From: Weeksella massiliensis
GTDB taxonomy: Bacteria; Bacteroidota; Bacteroidia; Flavobacteriales; Weeksellaceae
Reading direction: 5' to 3'
Assembly (NCBI GenBank): GCA_000751595.1
Contig: CCMH01000003.1
Location: 62,001-126,000 of the forward strand
DNA length: 64,000 bases
Below, piece by piece: positions 9,927-19,153 of this stretch. Below the pieces are notes generated by a model. That model had not been told where the DNA came from and searched no databases. It worked only from the letters and a program-made list of their open reading frames with translations. The translations under genes were made by a program, and so were the position numbers. Position 1 is the first letter of the stretch. Each line of letters opens with the position of its first letter.

Positions 9927-10340
9927 ATGGGTTTAAGATCGTTCGTAAAAAAAGTAGTACACGGTGCAGAAGATCAAACGCACCGTTTGTTTCATAAATT
10001 AGAAGACGCAAGACACGAAGCGTCTAAACTTGCTATTGATGTTGCGATAGATGGCATTGATATTACACAAAAAGCTTTGAGAAAATTTGACGAAAAGTCA
10101 GAGGAAGTTTATGAAAAAACCAAAGAAAGTGCATCTAAACTAAAAGACAAACTAGAAGAAGAAACAAAAGACGTTCGCGAATTAGCCGAAGATCAATACC
10201 AAAAAACAAAAGATTTGGTACAAGAAAAAATGAAAACGGCAGAAGATAAAGCGTACGAAAAAAGTGCCGATTTAGCCGATAAAGTAAATGATAAGATCGA
10301 CGAGGTAAGTGAAAAATTAGACAAAGAAAAAGAAGATTAG
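9927..10340 (+). CDS. Highly charged helical protein (YtxH/LEA-like), function unknown
   Basis: 137 residues, no cysteine, no membrane segment, no signal peptide. Almost the whole chain is Lys/Glu/Asp/Ala-rich helix with irregular 11-residue-like repeats (YEKTKESASKLKDKLEEETKD, QYQKTKDLVQEKMKTAEDK type). Such composition is typical of YtxH-like, apolipoprotein-like or LEA-like stress proteins. The N-terminus MGLRSFVKKVVHGAEDQTHR could form an amphipathic helix. It stands alone between a divergent GDPD gene and a co-oriented coiled-coil gene 103 bp downstream. Function is not known from sequence. Confidence 0.7.
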   Translation: MGLRSFVKKVVHGAEDQTHRLFHKLEDARHEASKLAIDVAIDGIDITQKALRKFDEKSEEVYEKTKESASKLKDKLEEETKDVRELAEDQYQKTKDLVQEKMKTAEDKAYEKSADLADKVNDKIDEVSEKLDKEKED

Positions 10341-10443
10341 TCTTTTCTTTTTTTATCAATAGGATGTTTTAGGTGAGATATTCTCTGCTTAACTACATTA
10401 TTGGACTGATTTTTGCTAACTCTGCAAAGGTTTAGTTTAGAAA

Positions 10444-11397
10444 ATGGAAAATAATTTAAATGATTACAGCAGACATAATCGTCCGCGAGATATTGCTATT
10501 TGGGCATTATCTATTTTGCTTTTACTATCTATTGGTTATATAATTTATCAGAATTTTAATTATAAAGTAGATAATTCTTCGCTCACCATAGATGCAAATG
10601 ATTTGGAACGTAGCCGAGAAGTTCTGAAACAAGAGTTGCGCGTTTTACGGTCGGATTACGAAGACATGAAAAAAGTAGCTATAGAACAAGATTCTACCAT
10701 AAATGATCGAGATTTAGCTATTTTCGAAAAGCAAAAACAAATACAAAGCATTCTCAATAAACAAGATATCAACGAAAACGAATTGCAGAAAGCCCGAAAA
10801 TTAATTATCTCTCTTCAAACTGATATTTCAGATTATAAGGAGCAAATTGCAAAATTAACGTACGAAAACAAAAAACTAAATGCTAAAAATTTAGCACTCA
10901 ATACGGCGAAAGATTCTATCAGAAATGAGAAAGATAAAACAGAAAACGCACTTCAAAAAACCAAAGAAGCTTATACAGATCATCAAGAAAAAGTGAATGC
11001 GACCTTGTCATTATCGAACTATAAAATAAAAGGAATCAATGTTCGTCGTGGCGGAAAGGAAGTGGAAACTACACGTGCGAAACGAATAGATAAAGTTCGA
11101 GTTTCGTTTGATATTGATAAAAACGAAAGCGCTTCTGGAGAAAAAACATTATACATTGCTGTGCATAAACCAGATGGTTCTTTAGGAATTTTTGAAGGCG
11201 CACAAAACGGAAATTTAGTCTTGAGAAATAACAACGAAATTAAGTTTTCGGACAAAGTACAAATCAATTATACACAAGGAGAAGTGCAAACGGTTTCTTT
11301 TGATTGGATTGATTATGATTTCCCAAAAGGAAAATACGATATTGACGTCTATGAAAATGGTTTCAAGATTGGACAATCTACAATAGAATTGCGTTAA
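10444..11397 (+). CDS. Membrane-anchored coiled-coil protein, function unknown
   Basis: 317 residues. A cytoplasmic N-terminal tail of about 20 residues is followed by one transmembrane segment (about residues 19-37, IWALSILLLLSIGYIIYQNF), a long coiled coil (about 55-190, LERSREVLKQELRVLRSDYE and following heptads), and a C-terminal beta-rich domain (about 195-317, ISFDIDKNESASGEKTLYIAVHKPDG...) ending in YDIDVYENGFKIGQSTIELR. Similar proteins of Flavobacteriia are generally annotated as hypothetical. The layout suggests a periplasmic domain held on a stalk. It is followed by a strong terminator, so it is probably monocistronic or co-transcribed only with the 9927 gene. Confidence 0.75.
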   Translation: MENNLNDYSRHNRPRDIAIWALSILLLLSIGYIIYQNFNYKVDNSSLTIDANDLERSREVLKQELRVLRSDYEDMKKVAIEQDSTINDRDLAIFEKQKQIQSILNKQDINENELQKARKLIISLQTDISDYKEQIAKLTYENKKLNAKNLALNTAKDSIRNEKDKTENALQKTKEAYTDHQEKVNATLSLSNYKIKGINVRRGGKEVETTRAKRIDKVRVSFDIDKNESASGEKTLYIAVHKPDGSLGIFEGAQNGNLVLRNNNEIKFSDKVQINYTQGEVQTVSFDWIDYDFPKGKYDIDVYENGFKIGQSTIELR

Positions 11398-11430
11398 AAA
11401 CATCGTTAAACGTTGCTCGAAAAGAGTAAC

Positions 11431-11469
11431 AAAAAAAAACCGGAATTTATAAATTCCGGTTCTTTTTGT
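11431..11469. terminator. Bidirectional terminator
   Basis: Stem ACCGGAAT/ATTCCGGT around a short AT loop, with A9 on the left and a T-rich run on the right. It lies between two convergent genes. Confidence 0.88.
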
Positions 11470-11484
11470 TTAATATTTTAGTTC

Positions 11485-12741
11485 TTATTTAGTTTTTGCA
11501 GGGACTCTATTGGTGGCAGGTCCGCCACCATCCATAGTATTGGGAGCATTTAAGGTTATCGGATAAGAGCGACTCATGATTCCGACCAATTTAAAAGCAT
11601 CATAAATTTTTCTATTTTGCTGATTTCCTAAGGCGATAATTGCAACTCTATTTTTCACATCGTGGACATAGACACTATAATTTCCGTGCCACCAACCGTT
11701 ATGATACATAAATTTTCCGCCGTCCGGATATTCCATCATACGAAAACCTAAACCGTAGTTTTTGACTCCTTTACTCTCATAACTATAACCCGTATAGGCT
11801 TCTTTCAATAGATCTTTAGGTAAGAACTTTTTCGAGTACATGGCATAATCCAAACGATAAATATCTCGCGGTGTTGAATAAATATTTTTATCTCCATACA
11901 CTTTATCGAGATGATCCCAAGCCCATTTCTGACCTTTGAATCCGTACGAAGAAGAAACTTTATCTTTATCCTTATCAAACTCGAAAACAAATGTATGCTC
12001 CATCCCAAGCGGATCAAAAAGCATGTATTTCATTGCTTTTGGATACGACATTCCAGAAAATTTTTCTATCATCAAGGCAAGTAACGCGTAATTGGTATTC
12101 GAATAGGCAAATTTGGTTCCGGGCTTACTCAGCAAAGGAACTTGATGGTTAGCAAACAACGCCAAAACTTCTTCATTGGAGATTTGTTTGGTTTTGTCCC
12201 ACAACTTCATATTATCGATCACGTAAGCATAATTGGGTAATCCGCTTCGGTGATTAAGTAAATTTCTCACGGTAGTTTCTGGGTAAGGAAAACTCGGTAG
12301 GATACTTTGCACGGTCTGATCTAACGTAAGTTTTTTATGTTCGACCAATTTCAGAATAGCCAAAGAAGTCATCACTTTCGACACTGAAGCTATATGGATA
12401 GGCGTTTCTGCCGTTAACGGAATATTCTTTTCTACATCGGCAAAACCATCATACGCTTCGAATAGGATCAAACCATTTTTGGCAACCAACATTCCTCCAC
12501 TTACAGGTTCAGTTTCCCAATGATCTCGATGAAAATTAAACAAGGCATTTCGGTAATCGTAAATTTCTTTTTTAGGAAGAGGATGAAATTTTATGGCTGT
12601 AAACCAGTTTATCGAATCGAATCTTGGCGGTGCATTCGGATCCGTTTTAACTATTTTTTTTAATTCTTTTTCTTCTTTTTTACACTGTGAAAATGTTGCA
12701 ATGATGGTGGTTAAGCTAAGGGCGACAATCAATTTTTTCAT
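11485..12741 (-). CDS. Serine hydrolase lipoprotein, beta-lactamase class C family
   Basis: 418 residues. A lipoprotein signal (MKKLIVALSLTTIIATFSQ then Cys20) puts it in the envelope. Penicillin-binding/class C motifs are present: SxxK as SVSK (Ser119-Lys122), YxN as YSNTNY, and a HxG-type third motif in MYHNGWWHG. It also has LLNHRSGLPNY and GLGFRM, typical of the esterase/peptidase branch rather than true beta-lactamases. The substrate is unknown; D-amino peptides or esters are likely. A short, low-complexity C-terminal tail (APNTMDGGGPATNRVPAKTK) follows the domain. There is no sign of resistance-gene context. Confidence 0.88.
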   Translation of the reverse strand: MKKLIVALSLTTIIATFSQCKKEEKELKKIVKTDPNAPPRFDSINWFTAIKFHPLPKKEIYDYRNALFNFHRDHWETEPVSGGMLVAKNGLILFEAYDGFADVEKNIPLTAETPIHIASVSKVMTSLAILKLVEHKKLTLDQTVQSILPSFPYPETTVRNLLNHRSGLPNYAYVIDNMKLWDKTKQISNEEVLALFANHQVPLLSKPGTKFAYSNTNYALLALMIEKFSGMSYPKAMKYMLFDPLGMEHTFVFEFDKDKDKVSSSYGFKGQKWAWDHLDKVYGDKNIYSTPRDIYRLDYAMYSKKFLPKDLLKEAYTGYSYESKGVKNYGLGFRMMEYPDGGKFMYHNGWWHGNYSVYVHDVKNRVAIIALGNQQNRKIYDAFKLVGIMSRSYPITLNAPNTMDGGGPATNRVPAKTK

Positions 12742-12838
12742 ACTATCACAAATATTACAACCAAAAAAAGGAAAACAAATCTACTCTATAAGTTGGAAGT
12801 GTAAAAACAGATAGTTGATTTTAGCATAAAAATAACAA

Positions 12839-13573
12839 TTAGCGTAATTTCTGTGAGAAGTATTCGCCAACAATGATGCTTGTAGCCATGGCTACATTAA
12901 GACTTTCGGTTTGTTTCCCAATGGCCGGAATACTTATTTTATTAGTGATTTTATCCTCAACTGCCTTACTAATTCCATGCGCTTCACTCCCCATTACCAA
13001 CATTGCATTTTCTGGAAACGGAAATTGAAAAATCGACTCACCTTCCATAAACGCACCTAAAATAGGAAACTTATAATTTTCTATCACTTCTAAAATATCG
13101 GTATAATGAACCGCAACCCTCGCAAAAGATCCCATCGTAGACATGATAACTTTCGGGTTGTAAACATCAACGGTTTCTTTAGAACAAATAATTTGTGTAA
13201 TGCCAAACCAATCTGCCAACCGAATTATTGTTCCTAAATTCCCTGGATCGTTTATCGTATCCAAAACCAAAGTCAGTCCTTTTATTGGAGCTATAGAGCG
13301 CTGTGGCGGAATTTCGCAAACCGCTAAACATTCGTTTGGTGTAGAAAGAAAACTAATTTTTTTCAGTTCATTGGGTGATAAATAATGTACCGGAAGATTG
13401 ATTTTCGCATCAAAATTTTGGTTCGTTGTGTACAATTCTTTTACCGTGATGTTACTTTTCAGTACTTCTTTTACATTTTTAACACCTTCTACGACAAACA
13501 AATTATATTTTTGCCTATATTTTTTAGATCCTAATGAAGTTATTATCTTCATTGCGTTTTTAGTTAACATCAT
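12839..13573 (-). CDS. TrmH/SpoU family RNA 2'-O-ribose methyltransferase
   Basis: 244 residues. An N-terminal substrate-binding domain (VEGVKNVKEVL, residues 28-38) is followed by the knotted SPOUT fold with its three motifs: NDPGNLGTIIRLADWFG (motif 1), AMLVMGSEAHGIS (motif 2) and ISIPAIGKQTESLNVAMATSIIVGEY (motif 3, with the conserved Ser-Leu-Asn-Val). It should methylate a ribose 2'-OH in tRNA or rRNA using S-adenosylmethionine. The exact site (RlmB or TrmH type) cannot be assigned. Its start codon is separated by only three bases from the divergent tamL start. Confidence 0.9.
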   Translation of the reverse strand: MMLTKNAMKIITSLGSKKYRQKYNLFVVEGVKNVKEVLKSNITVKELYTTNQNFDAKINLPVHYLSPNELKKISFLSTPNECLAVCEIPPQRSIAPIKGLTLVLDTINDPGNLGTIIRLADWFGITQIICSKETVDVYNPKVIMSTMGSFARVAVHYTDILEVIENYKFPILGAFMEGESIFQFPFPENAMLVMGSEAHGISKAVEDKITNKISIPAIGKQTESLNVAMATSIIVGEYFSQKLR

Positions 13574-13576
13574 TTT

Positions 13577-16204
13577 ATGCGAAGAAATATTACAAATATA
13601 TCATTATTATTTGGTGCAGGAATCTTTTTTTGGTCATGTAATGCCACAAAAAAAGTACCCGAAGGTGAATATTTATTAACTAAGAATACATTCGAATTTG
13701 TAGACAAAGAACAGAAAAAAAATCTAACTGGTGATCTGAATAATTATGTCAAACAAAAACCAAACTCTAAAGTGCTTGGTTTCTCGATTCCTTTGGCTGT
13801 CTATAACATGTCCGACCCAAAACTCGATACCGTTTTTGATATTTATTATAGCTATCCAGAATCTCGACAAAAAAAAGAAACGCTCGATAGCTTGTTCCGT
13901 TCACATCATCTCGATGAATATGTTGGGAAAAGCAAATGGCTCGATCGATTATTCTTCTCAAAAGGACAACCTCCTGTTATCTTGGATACGGCTCAAATGG
14001 ATTTTTCTGAGCGAAATATAGAAGTTTATCTCAAAGATAAAGGTTTCTTTGATTCGGATGTGGTGGCTGTTGCCAAGACAGATTCCACCAATAAAAAAGC
14101 AGAAATCAAATACGAAATAAAACTCAACTCTCCGTCTTTTATCGAGACCTATAACTACAACATTCAAGATACTTTAATCAGTCGATACGTGAATCAATCA
14201 GCTGAGCGTTCTATGTTGTTTGCGGGTGATCAGTACAATTATGAGAATTTCGAAAACGAAAGAAATCGGATTGTAGATTATCTAAAAAACAGAGGTTTTT
14301 ATGATTTTAATGCCTCAGGAGAAGATATTTATTTCGAAGCTGACACTACAAAAAGCAATAAAAGATTAGATGTAACCATGTTTATCGATCGATATATTGT
14401 CGATTCTACCCTTTTGGTTCACGATACTTTACAACAAAAACAATACAATCAATACACGTATAACAAAATAAGAATTTTCCCTGATTCGGAAACTGCCGTT
14501 ACGCAAGATCAGTTCAATCCAGACGATTATCCATACCAAAGAAATTACAAAGGATATGAATTGTATTATCGAGAAAAACCGCGTTATCGAGCAAAATATT
14601 TCACCGATGGAATGGTAATGGAGCAAGATGCGCTGTATCGTTTACGAACCGAAACGCAAAGTAAACGCAACATCTTGAAAAAAGAAAACATGACTTTCCG
14701 CGGTTTTGTGCCCGAAAAAGTAGACACAACGCTCAATTATTATATTACTTATAGTCCGAAAAAAACCTATGATATGAATTTGTTTTTTGAGGGATATTGG
14801 GCGCGTTACCTCAACTTTGCAATTTCTCCCGGGGTTACGCTCACAGCAAGAAATCTATTTCGGGGAGGTGAAAATTTAGAAACCACTTTCAAAGGAACTT
14901 TAGGAAATGTAAACAATGATTTCGCTGCCAAAAAACAAGGTTTTTTCAATGCTTACGAATTATCATTAGAATCAAAAATTCGTTTTCCTTACCTCTTTTT
15001 ACCGTTCAATACAGAGAAATTATTGCCGAAAAGATTTTCTGCAGAATCAGCAATCCGAATTGGTTCTAGCACACAACGAAATGTTGGTTTGGATAGAAAT
15101 CATTATACCTTTGGATTGGATTTTGACATTTCCTACCGAGAATATCAACACAAAGTTTCTTTCTTCAATACCGAATACGTGCGCAACAACAGAAAAGAAC
15201 GGTATTATGACATTTATTCTCGAGATCGAGAAATTTTTGACGAAACAGCAAAAGATTATTTTTTGTATGATTCGACTTTGCAAACCGATTATGAAAATGA
15301 TTTGATTACCCGCGATCAATTAAGTGCTGTGATCGATGCCGACCAAGGATTCAGAACATGGATGGATACTCAAATGGCAGAAAATTTTGTGTTGTTCCAA
15401 AACATGTTATACCGAAAAGCGAGTATTTCTCAAGATGCTTTGATCAATTCTTTCATCTATCAATTTACGTATAACGAAGAAAATGTTCCGAGAATATCCA
15501 ACAGAAACCCTTGGTTTATCAATGCTCGCGTAGAGCTTGCCGGTAATTTGATGGGGTTATTGGATAAAAGTTTTGGTTTTATAAAAGACACCGATGAACT
15601 TGGTGAAGAGGTTGGGACTATATTTTCTATTCCATACTCACAATTTGTCAAAGTGGATGTTGATGTTCGGAAAAAATGGAATTTCGATAAAACTTTTGCC
15701 ATTGCAACCCGCGCAATGTTTGGTTTCGCACAACCCTACGGGAATTCTAATTTCATTCCGTTTATCCGAAGTTATTCGGCCGGTGGTTCGAATGATGTTC
15801 GTGGTTGGGCTCCTTTAACATTAGGACCTTCTGATCAGCCTCGTGTGCCAAATTCTAAAAACCAAAGTTTATCTTTCGAAAGCATGAAAATATTATTGAA
15901 TGCCGAGGTGAGAAAACGTTTTTTCGGAAGTGTAGAAGGTGCATATTTTATCGATGCTGGGAATATTTGGGGAACGAGCAGAGATCGTCCTCAGACCATG
16001 TTTCATTTCGACGAGTTTATCAATCAGTTTGGAGTTGGTACGGGTGTTGGTTTACGGTATCACATAGGGACTTTTGCAATTTTGCGTCTAGATGCGGCAT
16101 TCAAACTCCATGATCCATCCTATCCAAAAGGAGAACGTTGGCGTTTTGTTGATTTTAAAGATAACAAACCCCGTTTACATTTTGGGATAAATTATCCATT
16201 CTAA
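13577..16204 (+). CDS. tamL: Translocation and assembly module lipoprotein TamL (BamA/TamA family)
   Basis: 875 residues. A lipoprotein signal (MRRNITNISLLFGAGIFFWS then Cys21) starts the protein, which distinguishes the TamL type of Bacteroidota from classical TamA. POTRA-like repeats occupy about residues 30-330 (YLLTKNTFEFVDKEQK; IEVYLKDKGFFDSDVVAV; IVDYLKNRGFYDFNASGED). The Omp85 barrel occupies about 430-875 and ends in LHFGINYPF, a typical outer-membrane C-terminus ending in Phe. The family motif region RSYSAGGSNDVRGWAP corresponds to the VRGY/F loop that enters the barrel. TamL works with TamB in outer-membrane biogenesis; no tamB lies here. It is divergent from the TrmH gene with almost no spacer. 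Confidence 0.9.
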   Translation: MRRNITNISLLFGAGIFFWSCNATKKVPEGEYLLTKNTFEFVDKEQKKNLTGDLNNYVKQKPNSKVLGFSIPLAVYNMSDPKLDTVFDIYYSYPESRQKKETLDSLFRSHHLDEYVGKSKWLDRLFFSKGQPPVILDTAQMDFSERNIEVYLKDKGFFDSDVVAVAKTDSTNKKAEIKYEIKLNSPSFIETYNYNIQDTLISRYVNQSAERSMLFAGDQYNYENFENERNRIVDYLKNRGFYDFNASGEDIYFEADTTKSNKRLDVTMFIDRYIVDSTLLVHDTLQQKQYNQYTYNKIRIFPDSETAVTQDQFNPDDYPYQRNYKGYELYYREKPRYRAKYFTDGMVMEQDALYRLRTETQSKRNILKKENMTFRGFVPEKVDTTLNYYITYSPKKTYDMNLFFEGYWARYLNFAISPGVTLTARNLFRGGENLETTFKGTLGNVNNDFAAKKQGFFNAYELSLESKIRFPYLFLPFNTEKLLPKRFSAESAIRIGSSTQRNVGLDRNHYTFGLDFDISYREYQHKVSFFNTEYVRNNRKERYYDIYSRDREIFDETAKDYFLYDSTLQTDYENDLITRDQLSAVIDADQGFRTWMDTQMAENFVLFQNMLYRKASISQDALINSFIYQFTYNEENVPRISNRNPWFINARVELAGNLMGLLDKSFGFIKDTDELGEEVGTIFSIPYSQFVKVDVDVRKKWNFDKTFAIATRAMFGFAQPYGNSNFIPFIRSYSAGGSNDVRGWAPLTLGPSDQPRVPNSKNQSLSFESMKILLNAEVRKRFFGSVEGAYFIDAGNIWGTSRDRPQTMFHFDEFINQFGVGTGVGLRYHIGTFAILRLDAAFKLHDPSYPKGERWRFVDFKDNKPRLHFGINYPF

Positions 16205-16216
16205 AAATAGTTTACC

Positions 16217-16224
16217 TATCTTTG
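16217..16224 (+). promoter_or_regulatory. Candidate -7 element of fbaA
   Basis: TATCTTTG fits TAnnTTTG, 20 bases upstream of the aldolase start and just after tamL ends. There is no clear -33 partner at the usual distance. Confidence 0.45.
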
Positions 16225-16244
16225 TTCAACCAAATTTTAATACG

Positions 16245-17312
16245 ATGAGTAGAAAATTTCCTGCTGGTGTTGCCACTGGCCAATTAGTACAAGAAATCAT
16301 ACAAGATGCAAAAGCAAATAAATATGCACTTCCGGCGTGTAATGTAATCGGTTCCGATTCGATCAATGCAGCAATGGAAACCGCAGTTGACGTTAACTCG
16401 CCAATCATTATTCAATTTTCGAATGGTGGTGCGGTATTCAATGCAGGAAAAGGACTAAACAATGAGCAGCAAAGAGCCGCTGTTTTAGGTTCGATTGCAG
16501 GTGCAAAACATATCCATCAGTTAGCCGAAGCTTACGGTGCAACGGTTATTTTACATACCGATCACTGTGCAAAAAATCTTTTACCTTGGATTGATGGTTT
16601 GATGGATGCCAATGAGCAACATTATAACCAATTTGGTAAAACTTTGTTCAGTTCGCATATGCTCGATCTTTCAGAGGAACCTTTGAAAGAAAATATGGAA
16701 ATCTCTAAAAAATATCTAGAACGCATGTCGAAAATCGGGATGACTTTAGAGATAGAATTAGGAATTACCGGAGGTGAAGAAGATGGTGTAGACAATTCAA
16801 ATGTCGATAATTCTTTACTTTACACTCAACCAGAAGAAGTTGCTTATGTTTATGAAACCCTAAAAGAAGTTAGCGATAATTTTTGGGTTGCAGCAGCATT
16901 CGGGAATGTACACGGAGTTTACAAACCAGGAAATGTGGTTCTTACACCAAAAATCTTGTATAACTCTCAACAATTCATCGAACAGAAATTTGGTGTAAAA
17001 GATGCCATTAATTTCGTTTTCCACGGCGGGTCAGGTTCTTCTTTAGAAGAAATTAGAGAAGCAATTGATTATGGTGTGATAAAAATGAATATCGATACCG
17101 ATTTGCAATTTGCTTTTATGGAAGGAGTGAGAAAGTATTTTGATAAAAATGCCGCTTACCTTCAGTCGCAAATAGGAAACCCAGAAGGAGCAGACAAACC
17201 GAATAAAAAATTCTACGATCCGCGCGTATGGTTACGAGCAGGAGAAGTAAGTTTCAAAGATCGCTTGAAACAAGCTTTTGAAGATTTAAACAACATTAAT
17301 CGTTTAGGATAA
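16245..17312 (+). CDS. fbaA: Fructose-bisphosphate aldolase, class II
   Basis: 355 residues. This zinc-dependent enzyme splits fructose 1,6-bisphosphate into dihydroxyacetone phosphate and glyceraldehyde 3-phosphate. Diagnostic stretches: ALPACNVIGSDSINA, VILHTDHCAKN (zinc His and catalytic Asp), MTLEIELGITGGEEDG, AAFGNVHGVYKPGNV (zinc His), NFVFHGGSGSSLEEI (phosphate loop and zinc His) and VIKMNIDTDLQFAF. Length and the NVHGVYKPGNV form point to the class II A (E. coli FbaA) branch. It lies 40 bp after tamL and 31 bp before accD, in the same direction. Confidence 0.96.
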   Translation: MSRKFPAGVATGQLVQEIIQDAKANKYALPACNVIGSDSINAAMETAVDVNSPIIIQFSNGGAVFNAGKGLNNEQQRAAVLGSIAGAKHIHQLAEAYGATVILHTDHCAKNLLPWIDGLMDANEQHYNQFGKTLFSSHMLDLSEEPLKENMEISKKYLERMSKIGMTLEIELGITGGEEDGVDNSNVDNSLLYTQPEEVAYVYETLKEVSDNFWVAAAFGNVHGVYKPGNVVLTPKILYNSQQFIEQKFGVKDAINFVFHGGSGSSLEEIREAIDYGVIKMNIDTDLQFAFMEGVRKYFDKNAAYLQSQIGNPEGADKPNKKFYDPRVWLRAGEVSFKDRLKQAFEDLNNINRLG

Positions 17313-17343
17313 CCCTTATCCTAACAAAAACTAAAATAGCATT

Positions 17344-18192
17344 ATGCCTTGGTTTATTAGACGAAAAAAGAATATTACCACTCCTACCGAAGCGAAAAAA
17401 GACGTGCCAAAAGGTTTATGGTACAAAACTCCTTCGGGAAAAATAATTGAAACAGAAGAACTAAAAGCGAACAATTATGTAAGTCCAGAAGACGACCATC
17501 ATGTGCGCATTGGTAGTACAGAATATTTCGAGATCCTTTTTGATGATGGAAAATTCAAAGAGCTCGACGCCAATCTTAGCAGTGAAGATCCACTGAATTG
17601 GGTCGATACCAAACCCTACAAAGAACGTCTAGAAGAACTGAAAAAGAAAACCGGTCTCAATGATTCTATTCGTACAGGCGTAGGAAAAGTACATGGTAGA
17701 GATATTACAGTTTGTTGTATGGATTTTAAATTCATCGGAGGTTCATTAGGATCAGTGATGGGTGAAAAAATCGCGCGCGCTGTGGATTATTGTATCAAAC
17801 ACAAAACTCCTTTGTTGATCATTACTCAATCTGGAGGAGCCCGTATGATGGAAGCCGCCATTTCTCTGATGCAATTGGCAAAAGTAGAAGCAAAACTCAT
17901 TCAATTAGCCGAGCACAATATCCCTTATATTACCTTATTGACCAATCCTTCTTTTGGTGGGATTACGGCTTCTTTTGGTTCGATAGGAGATATTATTATG
18001 GCTGAACCAGGAGCTTTGATCGGATTTGCAGGACCACGCGTAATTAAAGAAACCATTGGACGAGATTTACCAAAAGGTTTCCAAACTTCAGAATTTTTAT
18101 TAGAAAAAGGGTTTGTAGATATGATTGTTCATCGAACAAAACTAAAAGATAAATTAAAAGAGGTAACAGATATGTTGATGCCTATCAAATAA
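17344..18192 (+). CDS. accD: Acetyl-CoA carboxylase carboxyltransferase subunit beta
   Basis: 282 residues. It forms the carboxyltransferase of acetyl-CoA carboxylase with AccA and makes malonyl-CoA for fatty acid synthesis. Crotonase-fold features: [59 protein letters not shown] and [13 protein letters not shown]. The N-terminal zinc ribbon of the E. coli protein (CxxC...CxxC) has no cysteines here: the region reads [13 protein letters not shown] and [15 protein letters not shown], so the fold is present in outline but cannot bind zinc in the usual way. I recall similar cysteine-free AccD in other Flavobacteriia. It is followed by tRNA genes. Confidence 0.95.
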   Translation: MPWFIRRKKNITTPTEAKKDVPKGLWYKTPSGKIIETEELKANNYVSPEDDHHVRIGSTEYFEILFDDGKFKELDANLSSEDPLNWVDTKPYKERLEELKKKTGLNDSIRTGVGKVHGRDITVCCMDFKFIGGSLGSVMGEKIARAVDYCIKHKTPLLIITQSGGARMMEAAISLMQLAKVEAKLIQLAEHNIPYITLLTNPSFGGITASFGSIGDIIMAEPGALIGFAGPRVIKETIGRDLPKGFQTSEFLLEKGFVDMIVHRTKLKDKLKEVTDMLMPIK

Positions 18193-18237
18193 TTACCGAA
18201 AAAAGTGCAAATATTTTTAATTATTTCGAAAATATGA

Positions 18238-18270
18238 TTTGGATTATTAAGAAATGATTTATTATATTTG
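18238..18270 (+). promoter_or_regulatory. Promoter of the first tRNA-Gly/tRNA-Leu module
   Basis: -33 TTTG (18238-18241) and -7 TATATTTG (18263-18270) are separated by 21 bases, ending 10 bases before the tRNA. The same pair with the same spacing precedes the second module. Confidence 0.7.
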
Positions 18271-18280
18271 CACTCCAATC

Positions 18281-18353
<73 letters not shown>

Positions 18354-18355
18354 CA

Positions 18356-18369
18356 ACTTCGAAAGAAGT
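18356..18369 (+). other. GAAA-capped hairpin between tRNA-Gly and tRNA-Leu
   Basis: ACTTC-GAAA-GAAGT forms a perfect 5-bp stem with a GNRA tetraloop in the tRNA spacer. The same hairpin lies at the same place in the second module (19274-19287). Confidence 0.6.
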
Positions 18370-18373
18370 GGAT

Positions 18374-18457
18374 GCCTTGGTGGTGGAATTGGTAGACACG
18401 CAGGACTTAAAATCCTGTGTCCATTAGGACGTGCGGGTTCAAGTCCCGCCTGAGGTA
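18374..18457 (+). tRNA. tRNA-Leu (anticodon TAA)
   Basis: 84 nt class II tRNA with a long variable arm (TGTCCATTAGGACGT). The anticodon arm CAGGACTTAAAATCCTG carries anticodon UAA, reading Leu UUA/UUG, the leucine codons favoured in this AT-rich genome. The acceptor stem GCCTTGG/CTGAGGT contains G-U pairs. A second identical copy lies at 19292. Confidence 0.96.
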
Positions 18458-18460
18458 CAC

Positions 18461-18505
18461 AAAAACGCTTGATAACTTTTAGTTATTCGAGCGTTTTTCT
18501 TTTTT
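18461..18505 (+). terminator. Terminator of the first tRNA module
   Basis: An AACGCTTGATAAC/GTTATTCGAGCGTT stem with one bulge is followed by a T-rich run, directly after tRNA-Leu. Confidence 0.85.
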
Positions 18506-18515
18506 ATCTATTTTC

Positions 18516-19007
18516 TCATCCTAACAGAAACAATCGTATTTCTTTGATCAACGATAAATGATTTTCGCAACTAAGGTATATTCTTTTTCCATTTTTCAAT
18601 AGGATAAGAATACTACTTTCAAAATCAGAAATATTATAAATATACCCATCCATATTGCCACTAATTACACCAAAAACTCCTCGTGTACCATAAACCATAT
18701 AATTCGAATTAAAGTTTATTGCACGTATATTTTCGATGGTGTTTAGTTTAATGATTCGTTTTCTAAGAAGAGATTTCAGCACCAATTGATCTTTCTCTAA
18801 AATAATCCATCTTATCCTGTTGAGGTGCAAGTAAAGCATATAAAACAAAAGCAATAAACCAATACAGATATTCATCCAATTGAGAGTCGGATATTCCTGA
18901 TTATAATAAAAACCAAAAAAGCCTACTGCCAATAAACATACAACAATAAGAAAAGTAAAAATGGTTACCAGAATATAAAAACTATTAAGTTTCACGCGAA
19001 AATGCAT
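18516..19007 (-). CDS. Small membrane protein with a bacterial PH-like domain, function unknown
   Basis: 163 residues. Two transmembrane segments (about residues 12-34 and 44-64) are followed by a soluble beta-rich part: WIILEKDQLVLKSLLRKRIIKLNTIENI, GTRGVFGVISGNMDGYIYNISDFESSILILLKNGKRIYLSCEN. This resembles bacterial PH-domain membrane proteins of Bacteroidota, which share a G-x-GGxFG-x-G-type stretch followed by a tyrosine and a LVLI/DGKKY hairpin. It lies on the opposite strand between two copies of the tRNA module. Role unknown. Confidence 0.7.
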   Translation of the reverse strand: MHFRVKLNSFYILVTIFTFLIVVCLLAVGFFGFYYNQEYPTLNWMNICIGLLLLFYMLYLHLNRIRWIILEKDQLVLKSLLRKRIIKLNTIENIRAINFNSNYMVYGTRGVFGVISGNMDGYIYNISDFESSILILLKNGKRIYLSCENHLSLIKEIRLFLLG

Positions 19008-19153
19008 AGATGTATTTTAGTTAAATTTAAGAATTATTACGATATAATTAACAATAAAAGAAGATTTAAAGATTCTTATAAAAATATTAATCATTTTATA
19101 ATTCTTTCTTAACCAATGAGAAAGAAAATATTTTTATTTTTTTTGATAATTTA

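Noticed and set aside
11485-12741. Serine hydrolase as an acquired beta-lactamase
   Set aside because: It is a lipoprotein with a YxN/HxG esterase-like pattern and ordinary chromosomal context.
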